Below are positions 8,589 through 17,757 of a stretch of 48,618 bases of DNA, piece after piece. The notes under the pieces are model-generated. The model did no database searches. It saw only the letters and a list, made by a program, of their open reading frames with translations, and had not been told where the DNA came from. The DNA is from RGIG1995 sp045126815. GTDB taxonomy: Bacteria > Bacillota > Clostridia > Oscillospirales > CAG-272. How positions within the stretch are numbered: the first letter of the stretch is position 1; each line of letters opens with the position of its first letter. The DNA is taken from NCBI GenBank assembly GCA_045126815.1, contig JBGVPD010000056.1, positions 1 through 48,618 on the forward strand, in the 5' to 3' direction. The position numbers and the translations under genes were made by a program.

Positions 8589-11500
8589 GTGTTTTCAAAG
8601 TTTTTGTTGAGAGAAAGCAAGACTGTCGCATTGAAGCGGAGGGGATAAAAAGAGACCTTCGTGAAAATTTGATGATTGCAAATCTTGAAAATGTGAGACT
8701 TATCAACAGATATTATGTTGAGGGAATAAGCGAGGAGATTTTTGAGAAGGCAAAGTATACGATCTTTTCTGAACCGCAGACGGATATTGCAACAGAAAAT
8801 ATCGAATACGATTCCAATGACAAATTGTTTGCGGTAGAATATCTGCCCGGACAGTTTGACCAGAGAGCAGACTCTTGTTCGCAGTGTATCCAGATTCTTA
8901 CTCAGGGAGACAGACCTATTGTAAAGACTGCAAAGGTATATATTTTATCGGGTGATATTTCTTTTGATGAACTTGAAAGTATAAAGAAATACGTTATCAA
9001 CCCCGTTGAGTCGAGAGAGGCTTCGTTCGAAATGCCCGAGTCCCTTGAAGAGAAACACGAAATGCCTGATATGGTACCCACCATTGACGGTTTTATTAAG
9101 ATGACAAGACCTGATTTCAAAGGATTTATAGCAAAATACGGTTTGGCTATGGACGAAGACGACGTTGAATTTTGCGTTAAGCACTTCAGAGAAGAGGAGA
9201 AGAGAGATCCTACATTGTCAGAACTCCGCCTTATAGACTCATATTGGTCGGACCACTGCCGTCATACAACGTTTTTGACTCATATAGACGGAGTAAAGAT
9301 AGAAGATTCTTTTATTGCAGACGCATATAACGATTACGTTGCAAAAAGAGAAGAGGTATACGCAGGTAAGAAGATGAAGCCTATGACGTTGATGGACATA
9401 GGTACGTTGGCTGCAAAGTATCTCAAGAAAAAAGGTATACTTAAGAATTTGGACGAGTCCGAAGAAATTAACGCTTGTTCGGTAAAGATCAAGGCTGAAA
9501 TAGACGGAGAAGATCAGGACTGGTTGTTGATGTTTAAGAACGAAACACATAACCATCCTACTGAAATTGAACCTTTTGGCGGAGCCGCTACTTGTCTTGG
9601 CGGTGCTATCCGTGACCCGCTTTCAGGAAGATCTTACGTATATCAGGCGATGAGAGTTACGGGCGCTGCCGATCCTCGTAAGAAGGTAAGCGAAACTATT
9701 CCCGGAAAGCTTCCTCAATCAAAGATTACAACGGGCGCTGCAAACGGTTACAGCTCATACGGTAACCAGATAGGTCTTGCTACCGGAAGTGTAAACGAAA
9801 TATATCATCCCAACTACGTTGCAAAGAGACTTGAGATCGGCGCTGTTGTAGGTGCCGCTCCCGCAGAAAACGTAATCAGAGAAGTACCCGAAGACGGAGA
9901 CGTTGTTATTCTTCTCGGCGGAAGAACGGGACGTGACGGTTGCGGCGGTGCTACCGGTTCATCAAAGGCACATACTGCTGAATCGCTTGTTAAGTGCGGT
10001 GCTGAAGTACAGAAGGGTAATCCCCCCGAAGAAAGAAAACTTCAGAGATTGTTCCGTTCAAAAGAGGCAACGACTCTTATCCGTCGTTGTAATGACTTTG
10101 GTGCAGGCGGTATATCCGTTGCTATCGGAGAACTTGCAGACGGACTTGATATAGACCTTTCAAAAGTACCGAAGAAGTACGAAGGACTTGACGGTACGGA
10201 ACTTGCAATTTCCGAGTCACAGGAAAGAATGGCTGTTGTTGTAAGAGAGAAAGATGCTGAGAAATTTATGCAGTTGGCTTTAGGTGAAAACCTTGAATCA
10301 ACGATCGTGGCAAGAGTAACAGAGGAAAAGAGACTCAGAATGCACTGGAACGGCAAGACGACCGTAGACCTTTCACGTGAGTTCCTTAACTCCAACGGTG
10401 CTGAAAAACACACACAGATAGCTGTTGAAAAGGCAGAATATGACAATATATTTGAAGTTTCTGCAGTAAAACACGCAAAGAATAGTGCAAAAGAAAGCTT
10501 TGAATCACTTGTATCCGACCTCAACGTATGCTCACAGAGAGGCTTGGTAAGCAGATTTGACTCGTCAATTGGTGCAGGAAGCGTTGTTATGCCTTACGGC
10601 GGTAAGACGCAGTCAACGGCACCTCAGTATATGGCGGCTAAGTTACCCGTACTCAAGGGAGAAACAAACACCGTATCCGTAATGGCTTACGGTTATAACC
10701 CGATGATAGCAGATAACAGCCCTTATCACAGCGCATTATATGCAGTAACCGAAAGCGTATCAAGAATGGTTGCGGCAGGTGTACCTTACGAAGATTGTTA
10801 CCTTACTTTCCAAGAATACTTTGAAAGAACGAACAACAAGCCTGAAAGATGGGGCAAACCTTTTGCTGCGTTACTTGGTGCATTTAAGGCTCAGACATCA
10901 TTAGGTCTTGCAGCAATAGGCGGTAAAGACAGTATGAGCGGAACATTCGAAAATATAGACGTTCCCCCCACACTCGTATCTTTTGCTTGTGCGGCAACAA
11001 AATTGCAGAACATAACAACTCCCGAATTCAAGTCTGCAGGAAGTAACGTATATCTTATTACTCCCGAATATGATGAAAACGGAGTTATATGCTTTGAGTC
11101 TGCGAAGAAAGTATATAGCTATGTTCATTCGCTTATAACAGGCAAGAAGGCAAAAGCAGTATACACTCTCGGTTTCGGCGGATTGGCTGAAGCTATTGCA
11201 AAGATGAGCTTTGGTAACGAAATAGGCTTTGAATTTGCTGACAAAGTTGATATGAAAGAAATATTGACGACTCTCTATGGCTCATTTGTTGTTGAAACAG
11301 ACGGAGAAATAGACGGAAAGCTTATTGGTAAGACGTTGGATGAAGCTGTTATTAAGATAAACGGCGAAACTGTATGCGTAAAAGACTTGAGAGAAAAATG
11401 GGAAGCGCCTTTGTTGAAGGTATTCCCCACGGAAGCAAAGGGCGTAGGCAAAGAAACAACAGAAAAATTTGCATATACACAGAGAAACACTGCAAGACCT

Positions 11501-12316
11501 GCAATAAAGGTTGCGAAACCTAAGGTTATAATTCCCGTATTCCCCGGAACAAACTGCGAATATGATACTGCAAGAGCATTTGAAAGAGCAGGAGCTGAGG
11601 CTGAAATATTTGTTCTCCGTAACATTAATTCAGACGTGTTAACTCAGTCTATAAAGGAATTTGCCGAAAAGATAAACAATAGTCAGATCTTGATGATACC
11701 CGGAGGTTTCTCGGGTGGTGACGAACCTGACGGTTCAGGTAAGTTTATAACTGCTGTATTGCGTAACCCGATGGTAAAAGAAGCGGTTACAAACCTTCTT
11801 GAAAACCGTGACGGACTTATGCTTGGTATTTGTAACGGTTTCCAGGCGCTCGTTAAATCGGGACTTTTGCCTTACGGAAAGATAATGGATACTATGGAAA
11901 GCGACAGTCCTACACTTACGTTTAACGCAATAGGCAGACACCAGTCACAGATGGTACAGACACGTATTTCTTCTGTTAAATCACCTTGGTTTGCAAACGT
12001 AAATACCGGTGATATCCATACGGTACCGATAAGTCACGGTGAGGGTAGATTTACAGCTCCCGAAGCGCTTATCAGAAAGATGGTTGAAAACGGACAGATA
12101 GCAACCCAGTACGTTGATGATAAGGGTAATCCGACTATGGATATAACGTTTAACCCCAACGCATCTGATTTTGCTATTGAAGGAATATTTAGTCCTGACG
12201 GAAGAATACTTGGTAAGATGGCTCACAGTGAACGTATTGGTAACGGTGTTGCAATAAACGTTCCCGGAGAACAGGATCAGAAGATATTCTTATCCGGCGT
12301 TGAATATTTTAAATAA
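8585..12316 (+). CDS. purL: Phosphoribosylformylglycinamidine synthase, single-chain form
   Basis: Fourth step of de novo purine synthesis: FGAR plus glutamine and ATP gives FGAM. At 1243 residues it is the long form in which PurS-like, synthetase and glutaminase parts are fused. The ATP/FGAR region shows SYWSDHCRHTTF near residue 220 and FKNETHNHPTEIEPFGGAATCLGG near 320. The C-terminal class-I amidotransferase has VFPGTNCEYDTARAF, the nucleophile in GICNGFQ (Cys1083) and its partner in HGEGRF (His1151). No other pur gene is adjacent, so its partner genes lie elsewhere. It ends in a strong terminator followed by a palindromic repeat. Confidence 0.96.
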   Translation: MSVFKVFVERKQDCRIEAEGIKRDLRENLMIANLENVRLINRYYVEGISEEIFEKAKYTIFSEPQTDIATENIEYDSNDKLFAVEYLPGQFDQRADSCSQCIQILTQGDRPIVKTAKVYILSGDISFDELESIKKYVINPVESREASFEMPESLEEKHEMPDMVPTIDGFIKMTRPDFKGFIAKYGLAMDEDDVEFCVKHFREEEKRDPTLSELRLIDSYWSDHCRHTTFLTHIDGVKIEDSFIADAYNDYVAKREEVYAGKKMKPMTLMDIGTLAAKYLKKKGILKNLDESEEINACSVKIKAEIDGEDQDWLLMFKNETHNHPTEIEPFGGAATCLGGAIRDPLSGRSYVYQAMRVTGAADPRKKVSETIPGKLPQSKITTGAANGYSSYGNQIGLATGSVNEIYHPNYVAKRLEIGAVVGAAPAENVIREVPEDGDVVILLGGRTGRDGCGGATGSSKAHTAESLVKCGAEVQKGNPPEERKLQRLFRSKEATTLIRRCNDFGAGGISVAIGELADGLDIDLSKVPKKYEGLDGTELAISESQERMAVVVREKDAEKFMQLALGENLESTIVARVTEEKRLRMHWNGKTTVDLSREFLNSNGAEKHTQIAVEKAEYDNIFEVSAVKHAKNSAKESFESLVSDLNVCSQRGLVSRFDSSIGAGSVVMPYGGKTQSTAPQYMAAKLPVLKGETNTVSVMAYGYNPMIADNSPYHSALYAVTESVSRMVAAGVPYEDCYLTFQEYFERTNNKPERWGKPFAALLGAFKAQTSLGLAAIGGKDSMSGTFENIDVPPTLVSFACAATKLQNITTPEFKSAGSNVYLITPEYDENGVICFESAKKVYSYVHSLITGKKAKAVYTLGFGGLAEAIAKMSFGNEIGFEFADKVDMKEILTTLYGSFVVETDGEIDGKLIGKTLDEAVIKINGETVCVKDLREKWEAPLLKVFPTEAKGVGKETTEKFAYTQRNTARPAIKVAKPKVIIPVFPGTNCEYDTARAFERAGAEAEIFVLRNINSDVLTQSIKEFAEKINNSQILMIPGGFSGGDEPDGSGKFITAVLRNPMVKEAVTNLLENRDGLMLGICNGFQALVKSGLLPYGKIMDTMESDSPTLTFNAIGRHQSQMVQTRISSVKSPWFANVNTGDIHTVPISHGEGRFTAPEALIRKMVENGQIATQYVDDKGNPTMDITFNPNASDFAIEGIFSPDGRILGKMAHSERIGNGVAINVPGEQDQKIFLSGVEYFK

Positions 12317-12328
12317 TTAAAGATAGCC

Positions 12329-12370
12329 AAAAGAGTGAACCTTTGAAGTTTAGGTTCACTCTTTTTTTTT
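12329..12370 (+). terminator. Intrinsic terminator of purL
   Basis: AAAAGAGTGAACCT pairs with AGGTTCACTCTTTT, and a run of nine or more T residues follows. This is a canonical strong terminator. Confidence 0.92.
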
Positions 12371-12380
12371 GTTAAATACA

Positions 12381-12419
12381 ACAGGAGAGTTGGTGGGAAA
12401 AGCCCACCAACTCTCCTGT
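12381..12419. repeat. Perfect 17-bp palindrome (R2) of the dispersed hairpin family
   Basis: ACAGGAGAGTTGGTGGG (12381-12397) and its exact complement (12403-12419) flank a 5-base loop. It lies 11 bases after the T-run of the purL terminator and has no T tract of its own. Related copies are at 1, 22941, 25760 and 39941. Confidence 0.85.
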
Positions 12420-12463
12420 AGTTTAAAAAAGAATAAATGTAATAACAAAATAGAGACGTTTTG

Positions 12464-12471
12464 CATAAAAT
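12464..12471 (+). promoter_or_regulatory. Possible sigma-E-like -10 box before the P-loop ATPase gene
   Basis: CATAAAAT matches the Bacillus sigma-E -10 consensus CATAHAMT in full, but the region 14-15 bases upstream is not a good -35. It also contains TAAAAT, a sigma-A-like -10 box. This is a weak hint that the ATPase gene may be expressed in the mother cell. Confidence 0.25.
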
Positions 12472-12506
12472 ACAAATGAAAAACGAATTGAAAGGGAGAA
12501 AAATTA

Positions 12507-13544
12507 ATGCAAAACGAGAAAAAATATTTTGCTTCGGCCAATACTGAAAAAGGCTTTGTATCTTATTTTAATGAAATATACGGCGGCCTTGATATGTTAT
12601 ATATAATAAAGGGCGGACCCGGAACGGGAAAATCATACTTTATGAGAAGTGTTTCGGACGAGGCGGAAAAAAAGGGGTATTCGGTAGAATGTTTTTATTG
12701 TTCATCTGATCCTCTTTCGCTTGACGGAGTAATAATAGAAGATTTAAAAGTTGGGATCATAGACGGAACATCCCCCCATACATACGATCCACAATATCCC
12801 GGAGTAAAAGATAAAATTATAAATCTTGGCGAACATTGGGACACTGATAAACTAAAAGCGTCAAAAGAGGAAATATGTGAGATAATCAATATAAAGAAAG
12901 GGTTGTACAATAACGTTTACAACTATCTGGCAGCGGCAGGCAGAGTTGAGGCGGAGATAAGAACGGTGAACAGACGTGCGGTAAATTATGAAAAAATGCA
13001 GGGGGCAGTTAACAGATTATGTCGAAATTGGAAAAACGGAAAAGGGTATATTAAAAAACTTCGCCCCGTTGAAGGAATATCTCACGCAGGGCATATAATA
13101 TACAATACTTATCATACGATGGCAGAAAATAAATACGTTATAAAGGACAGATATGGAATTGGAAGTGTTTTTATCGATATGATTATGGAAGTGGCTATGA
13201 AAAAAGACTTGGAAACGATTTGCAGTCCGGGAATAATTGATCTGTCAAGTATAAATGCTATATGTTTGCCCGAGGTATCTTGTTCGTTTGTGATAGACGA
13301 CGATGATGATATCAATAAAAAGCAAATAAATATGGATCGATTTGTTGATATAGAGCTTTTGCAAAAAAATAAGCAGAAAAACAGATTTGCAAGGCGATGT
13401 TTAAGTTCACTTTACGAGGGAGTGCAAAAGGGCTTTGATGACATTTATGAAAAGCACAACGAGCTTGAAAAATACTATATAGATGCTATGGATTTTAGCA
13501 AAAATATGGATCTGTTAAATTTGGTAAAGAAAGAAATTTTCTAA
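12507..13544 (+). CDS. P-loop ATPase of unknown function (PRK06851-like)
   Basis: A 345-residue cytosolic protein with a Walker A motif, GGPGTGKS (residues 36-43), preceded by FASANTEKGFVSYFNEIYGGLDMLYIIK. As I recall the family, such proteins carry two similar ATPase halves; here the region around residue 220 (KDRYGIGSVFID) would occupy the second P-loop position but lacks the GKS/T signature, so the second half looks degenerate. A ribosome binding site, AAAGGGAG, precedes the ATG. It stands alone between the purL repeat and a convergent lipoprotein gene. Function is unknown; family assignment rests on memory of the N-terminal signature. Confidence 0.65.
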   Translation: MQNEKKYFASANTEKGFVSYFNEIYGGLDMLYIIKGGPGTGKSYFMRSVSDEAEKKGYSVECFYCSSDPLSLDGVIIEDLKVGIIDGTSPHTYDPQYPGVKDKIINLGEHWDTDKLKASKEEICEIINIKKGLYNNVYNYLAAAGRVEAEIRTVNRRAVNYEKMQGAVNRLCRNWKNGKGYIKKLRPVEGISHAGHIIYNTYHTMAENKYVIKDRYGIGSVFIDMIMEVAMKKDLETICSPGIIDLSSINAICLPEVSCSFVIDDDDDINKKQINMDRFVDIELLQKNKQKNRFARRCLSSLYEGVQKGFDDIYEKHNELEKYYIDAMDFSKNMDLLNLVKKEIF

Positions 13545-13563
13545 TCTAACAAAACAAATATAG

Positions 13564-13878
13564 CTATTTTTTGGTAACAGGATAGTATATTAATCCATTC
13601 ATGGTGAGGGTTCCGTTGGAGTTGATCGAATATTCAAGAACAACAGCTTCGCCTTGTTTATCGACCGTTATTTTTTCTTCATTAACAGAGATAGGATATT
13701 TCTGATCACCTTTTTTTAAGTATCCGTCTGAAGAAAACTCGATATAATGACCGTCGTGTTCCCAAACTCCTACGATTTGATGACCTTTTAATCGGGAGTT
13801 ACAAGATGATGCGAATATAAAAATTATGAATGTAAAAAATAATAAAATAAGTTTTTTTGTTTGGGATATAATTTTCAT
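13564..13878 (-). CDS. Small lipoprotein, function unknown
   Basis: The 104-residue product has a positively charged start, a hydrophobic stretch (about residues 10-25) and a lipobox-like FASSC, with the Cys near residue 26 as the likely lipidation site. The mature part, HQIVGVWEHDGHYIEFSSDG followed by KITVDKQGEAVVLEYSI, resembles small beta-rich lipocalin-like domains (DUF5640-type, GvWe...iefs.dG). It is convergent with the ATPase gene at 13544 with a 19-base gap and no clear terminator. A surface role is inferred from the lipobox only. Confidence 0.7.
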   Translation of the reverse strand: MKIISQTKKLILLFFTFIIFIFASSCNSRLKGHQIVGVWEHDGHYIEFSSDGYLKKGDQKYPISVNEEKITVDKQGEAVVLEYSINSNGTLTMNGLIYYPVTKK

Positions 13879-13976
13879 TAATTTAATTCCTTTACAGTTT
13901 AGTAATAGTAGTATTTCCCAAAAACATTATTATAAACGTTTAGGAGTAAACTATAAAGGTGATAAAACGGCTCGTC

Positions 13977-14005
13977 TTGACATAAATTTTTAAAAATGGT
14001 ATAAT
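13977..14005 (+). promoter_or_regulatory. Consensus sigma-A promoter of the surface-protein pair
   Basis: TTGACA (13977-13982), a 17-base spacer and TATAAT (14000-14005) match the housekeeping consensus at all twelve positions. It should drive 14053 and the co-directional 16292. Confidence 0.85.
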
Positions 14006-14052
14006 ATTATAAGGAAAACATTTTTAACACAACTGAGAAAGAAGGGTTAAAT

Positions 14053-16272
14053 ATGGAAAAGAAATCAAAATATTCAACAAGGAAAATTGCTGTTTTATCC
14101 GCAGGGGCTATTATTTTGATAGGGATAATAATCGCCTGTGTGTTGCTTGTGGGCAACTTTTTGAATGATAATGAACCTATAGACGAGCAAGAGGCAGAGA
14201 TTCCCGTTTTGAAAGATATAAAAGTATCGGGAGAAGATTTAGAATTCTTGCCTGATAAAACGATTTATGAAGTTAAGATCCCTATGGGAAATCCTGTTAT
14301 GCCACAAGTTAGCGCAAGTGCTGAGGACGGCATAAAAGTCAGCGTATATCAGGCGTATAAGAACGAGGGAAAAGATGTTTTTTCTGCCAAAATCTACGTT
14401 GACGACGGAGAAGCAAAAAATGAGTATGAAATAAAATTCTTGCAGGATAAATCAAAGGGATTTATTTTGCAATACGACGATGAGTATGATTTTATACCCG
14501 ATTATCAATTAAAAGAAGGGGAAAAATTTGTATTTTCCGTTGATAAAACGGATGTTATAAAGATTGGTGAAAACGGAAAAATAAAGGTAATAGGCATAAG
14601 CGATGAGCCGATCAAGGTGAATGCTCTTGTAGGAGATAAGGTTGTTGATACGTTGGATATAACAAAGACCGAAAAGGCTTTGTTGAACGTTTTTATAATT
14701 GCAGGACAGGGTAATGCCGCAGGTGTCGGAGGAGATATAGGGCAGAGTGAAAAAACAAAGCCCGGCACGGCATATACAGTAGAACTGAACGACAGAACGA
14801 ATGAGATGAAAGACCTTTCTTGCGGTAGGGAGGGCTTTACACCTGCATTGGCAAAAAAATGGTATAGCTTAACCGGAGAAAAGGTGTTGTTTTTGCAGAC
14901 AGCAATATCTGACGTTTCTATCACAAAATGGACGTCAGAGGGAGAGGCTTACAGCATGGCTTTAAGCAGAATTGAGCTGTTTAGAGAAAAATTATCCCAA
15001 GAAAACAGTCCTTATATAATAAAAAGGTCGGTTGTATTCTGGCTTCACGGTGAGTGGGATATTGCCGAGGGAATGTCTTCTGATGATTATATGAAATGTT
15101 TTATGGACTTCCATATCAACATAAAAGAAGCTTCAAAATCCGAATTGACAGCAATAATACCGGTAAGATCATCTTTGGTGACAGATAAAGAGGATTTATA
15201 TATAGAACCGGTGTGCGCGGCACAATATCAGTTAAGTAATTTGTTTGAAGATGTAATGATAGTAACAAGACTGTCAGAAATGGCAAGTATCGAAAACGGT
15301 TTTGTTCAAAACGGCAATTTGTACTATACTCAAAAAGGTTACAATAATATAGGTGTTGATTGCGCGGAAAATCTTTTTGGATATATAGGCAAGGAAGATA
15401 ACGGAACTGTGCAAAAAATAGAGCTTTTTGGAAAAACGCACGGTGAAAATATTGATAATAATGCTACTGTACAACTAAAAACGACAGAGAGCTTATGCAC
15501 GGTTGCCATTGTTTCGCCCGTTTATGCTAATAATTCAAACGTAAGTGTTGAGTATGATGATAAATTAATAAATTATACCTCTGGCGGTGTTGTTTCGATT
15601 TCCAAAGAAAATACGAGTTTGTCGCCTGCAAAGATAGTTTACAAATGCGGCGGGGTAGAATTTGTACTGAACGTTACTTTTGTTGACGGAGAAGAAATAA
15701 AAGATACGGAAAAAGTTACATATACTTGGAATTTTGACGACTTATCCGAAATTAATAAAAATAATTTAAAACTCACCGAAAAATCAAGCGCTGACGGGTA
15801 TGAATTGAAAAACGGCGAAATAATACTCAAAGACAGAAGTGCAGATTTTTCATTGGGTAATCCGATTGAGTTAAGTTCTGATTGTGATTGGCAAATAAGC
15901 TGGAAAGGAACTTTAAGCGACAACGGAATTCTTTTTGGTAAGGAATATGATACCAAATCGTTTATTTATCTTGCGCCTTATGCGGAAGTGATTAAATATT
16001 CAATAAGACTGGTTGATGATTCGGGAAGCACTCTGTATTTACCTTATGAAAAATTTGCAGAGAAAAATAAGGGTGATTTTGAGTGGAAGATCGTTTACCG
16101 AAAAAATGAAAAGAAATTATTTTTGTACGGTAATGATGAACTTGTTTCAAGTGTAGCTGTGGAAAACGATTTTAAATTTACATTTACCAATATGTTTGGC
16201 AGATACGGTAGCGATAAAGTTAATTATTGTTACGTAGGAAGTGTAGACTATATTACGGTTGATATAGGATAA
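14053..16272 (+). CDS. Membrane-anchored protein with degenerate sialate-esterase-like (SASA) domain
   Basis: The 739-residue product has one N-terminal membrane segment (about 12-35) and is otherwise extracellular. Residues 60-205 look beta-rich. Residues 210-445 resemble the SGNH-type carbohydrate esterase family SASA (DUF303). The nucleophile motif GQSN is GQGN (218-221), the block WxQGExD is WLHGEWD (330-336), and the final DxxHxTxxGY motif is NLYYTQKGY (422-430). Catalytic Ser and His are thus both replaced, predicting no esterase activity. The last 185 residues (from WNFDDLSE) resemble a concanavalin/LamG-like beta-sandwich. It is probably co-transcribed with the next gene, 19 bases downstream. 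A carbohydrate-binding role is inferred. Confidence 0.7.
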   Translation: MEKKSKYSTRKIAVLSAGAIILIGIIIACVLLVGNFLNDNEPIDEQEAEIPVLKDIKVSGEDLEFLPDKTIYEVKIPMGNPVMPQVSASAEDGIKVSVYQAYKNEGKDVFSAKIYVDDGEAKNEYEIKFLQDKSKGFILQYDDEYDFIPDYQLKEGEKFVFSVDKTDVIKIGENGKIKVIGISDEPIKVNALVGDKVVDTLDITKTEKALLNVFIIAGQGNAAGVGGDIGQSEKTKPGTAYTVELNDRTNEMKDLSCGREGFTPALAKKWYSLTGEKVLFLQTAISDVSITKWTSEGEAYSMALSRIELFREKLSQENSPYIIKRSVVFWLHGEWDIAEGMSSDDYMKCFMDFHINIKEASKSELTAIIPVRSSLVTDKEDLYIEPVCAAQYQLSNLFEDVMIVTRLSEMASIENGFVQNGNLYYTQKGYNNIGVDCAENLFGYIGKEDNGTVQKIELFGKTHGENIDNNATVQLKTTESLCTVAIVSPVYANNSNVSVEYDDKLINYTSGGVVSISKENTSLSPAKIVYKCGGVEFVLNVTFVDGEEIKDTEKVTYTWNFDDLSEINKNNLKLTEKSSADGYELKNGEIILKDRSADFSLGNPIELSSDCDWQISWKGTLSDNGILFGKEYDTKSFIYLAPYAEVIKYSIRLVDDSGSTLYLPYEKFAEKNKGDFEWKIVYRKNEKKLFLYGNDELVSSVAVENDFKFTFTNMFGRYGSDKVNYCYVGSVDYITVDIG

Positions 16273-16291
16273 AAAGAGAGAGGGTGCTTAT

Positions 16292-17689
16292 ATGAACAGA
16301 AAAAAATTGTGGTATATTGCTATATACGCAGTGGTTCTTGTGTTCGTATCGGCACTTTTTGTTTTTGCGGAAAGCGAGAACGTTGTATATTTGCGTGACG
16401 GCGGAAACGGAGATGGAAGCAGTTACGAAAAAGCTATTGGCGATTTTAAGGAAGCTGTAAGGATTTTATCCGAGAGCGGTGGTAAGATCGTCGTGTGCGG
16501 TAAATATACCGTAAACAGATTGGTTAATTTATCAAGCAGGAGTGGAACGGCAAACGGCAACAAGAAGATCACTGTAACAAGCGTTTATAAAGATAAAGAT
16601 TACAGAACGGAAGATATGGCTGCACTATGCATTGGTGATGAAAAAGTCAGCGCAAACATAGTTCTTGCGGGTGAATTTGTATTCGAGAATATTAATATAG
16701 TTACAAACGGAAGCGAACACGCAAGGGCGATTATATGCGGTGGTTACGATACTGTTTTGGGTGATGGAATTGTATGCAAAAAATACGGAGATGCGCCGTA
16801 TATATCGGTAATAGGTGTATATACAGACAGCGGAAAAGATGACGATTGTAAAATAACCATAAAAAGCGGAACTTATAACTATATATGTGTCGGAAACAGA
16901 GATAAAGATCACGTTGGAAATACACAGCTCGTTATTGACGGAGGCGAGTTTGAAGGGGAAGTATCGGTAAACGGTATATCCAATACCGAAAAGATCCAAA
17001 AGGGAACTGCCTCTCTTATAGTAAACGGAGGAGTTTTTAAGGGGAATATCGGTTCATCTGCGGCATTGACTGATGATTTGTATATTACGATAAACGGCGG
17101 CACTTTCAGAGGAAATATTACAGCTTACGGCAAGATAAACACGATCGATATTAACGGCGGTAATTTGCAGTCGATAGGTGTGATCGACATAGTCGATTAT
17201 ATAACCGAAGAAGAAAAGCAGGAAGAAGACACCGACAATGATATAGATGAAAACACTGCGACCGACCTGCCTATAGAAACTCATACGGAGGGTAACCCCG
17301 TTACGAACGAAAATGAGGAGACAGGAGAGGACGCTCCTGAGCCGAAGAGGGTTTCAACAGTTAATATAAACGCCTATAGCGGTGACGTAAACAAGCTTAT
17401 AGACAAGATACACGGTGAAGATGTTGTAATCAATAAGAATACCGACGGCGGAAGCGACGTTAGTCAGGATACCGAAATTTATGATACTACTTCAGAAAAT
17501 GGGGGCGAAAGCGGATCTGTATCATCTGTTAATACAGAACAGCAAGAAACCGATCTGAACAAGGTTGATAACCCCAATAAGCAGATATTTGAGAATAAAA
17601 ATCATTATATCGTGGCATACGTAATTCTTGCAGTTGTGATACTGTTGTCGGTACTTGCTTTGGCTTACAGAGCAGTTAATAGAAAATAA
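16292..17689 (+). CDS. Surface beta-helix-like protein with C-terminal membrane anchor
   Basis: The 465-residue product has a signal peptide (LWYIAIYAVVLVFVSALFVFA, split here only by residue choice) ending near residue 27. Residues 28-300 contain repeating short beta units such as LVIDGGEFEGEV, LIVNGGVFKGNI, ITINGGTFRGNI and IDINGGNL, spaced roughly 20-30 residues apart, the pattern of right-handed parallel beta-helices (pectate-lyase-like fold). Residues 300-430 are rich in Glu, Asp, Thr and Ser and probably form a flexible stalk. A final membrane segment (about 439-460) ends in RAVNRK. No LPXTG motif is present. No catalytic residues are recognised; an adhesin or scaffold is plausible. Confidence 0.65.
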   Translation: MNRKKLWYIAIYAVVLVFVSALFVFAESENVVYLRDGGNGDGSSYEKAIGDFKEAVRILSESGGKIVVCGKYTVNRLVNLSSRSGTANGNKKITVTSVYKDKDYRTEDMAALCIGDEKVSANIVLAGEFVFENINIVTNGSEHARAIICGGYDTVLGDGIVCKKYGDAPYISVIGVYTDSGKDDDCKITIKSGTYNYICVGNRDKDHVGNTQLVIDGGEFEGEVSVNGISNTEKIQKGTASLIVNGGVFKGNIGSSAALTDDLYITINGGTFRGNITAYGKINTIDINGGNLQSIGVIDIVDYITEEEKQEEDTDNDIDENTATDLPIETHTEGNPVTNENEETGEDAPEPKRVSTVNINAYSGDVNKLIDKIHGEDVVINKNTDGGSDVSQDTEIYDTTSENGGESGSVSSVNTEQQETDLNKVDNPNKQIFENKNHYIVAYVILAVVILLSVLALAYRAVNRK

Positions 17690-17697
17690 AAAATAAG

Positions 17698-17741
17698 AAA
17701 GACACCTTAACGTTTTTTGTACGAAAGGTGTCTTTTGTGTT
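17698..17741. terminator. Terminator between the surface-protein pair and gdhA
   Basis: AAAGACACCTT (17698-17708) pairs with AAGGTGTCTTT (17725-17735), followed by TTGTGTTTTT. The convergent arrangement suggests use in both directions. Confidence 0.8.
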
Positions 17742-17757
17742 TTTAATGTAATAATTA

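Noticed and set aside
10042..10524. Minus-strand 160-codon frame inside purL
   Set aside because: It lies wholly within conserved purL sequence and has the Ser/Phe-rich composition of an antisense shadow.
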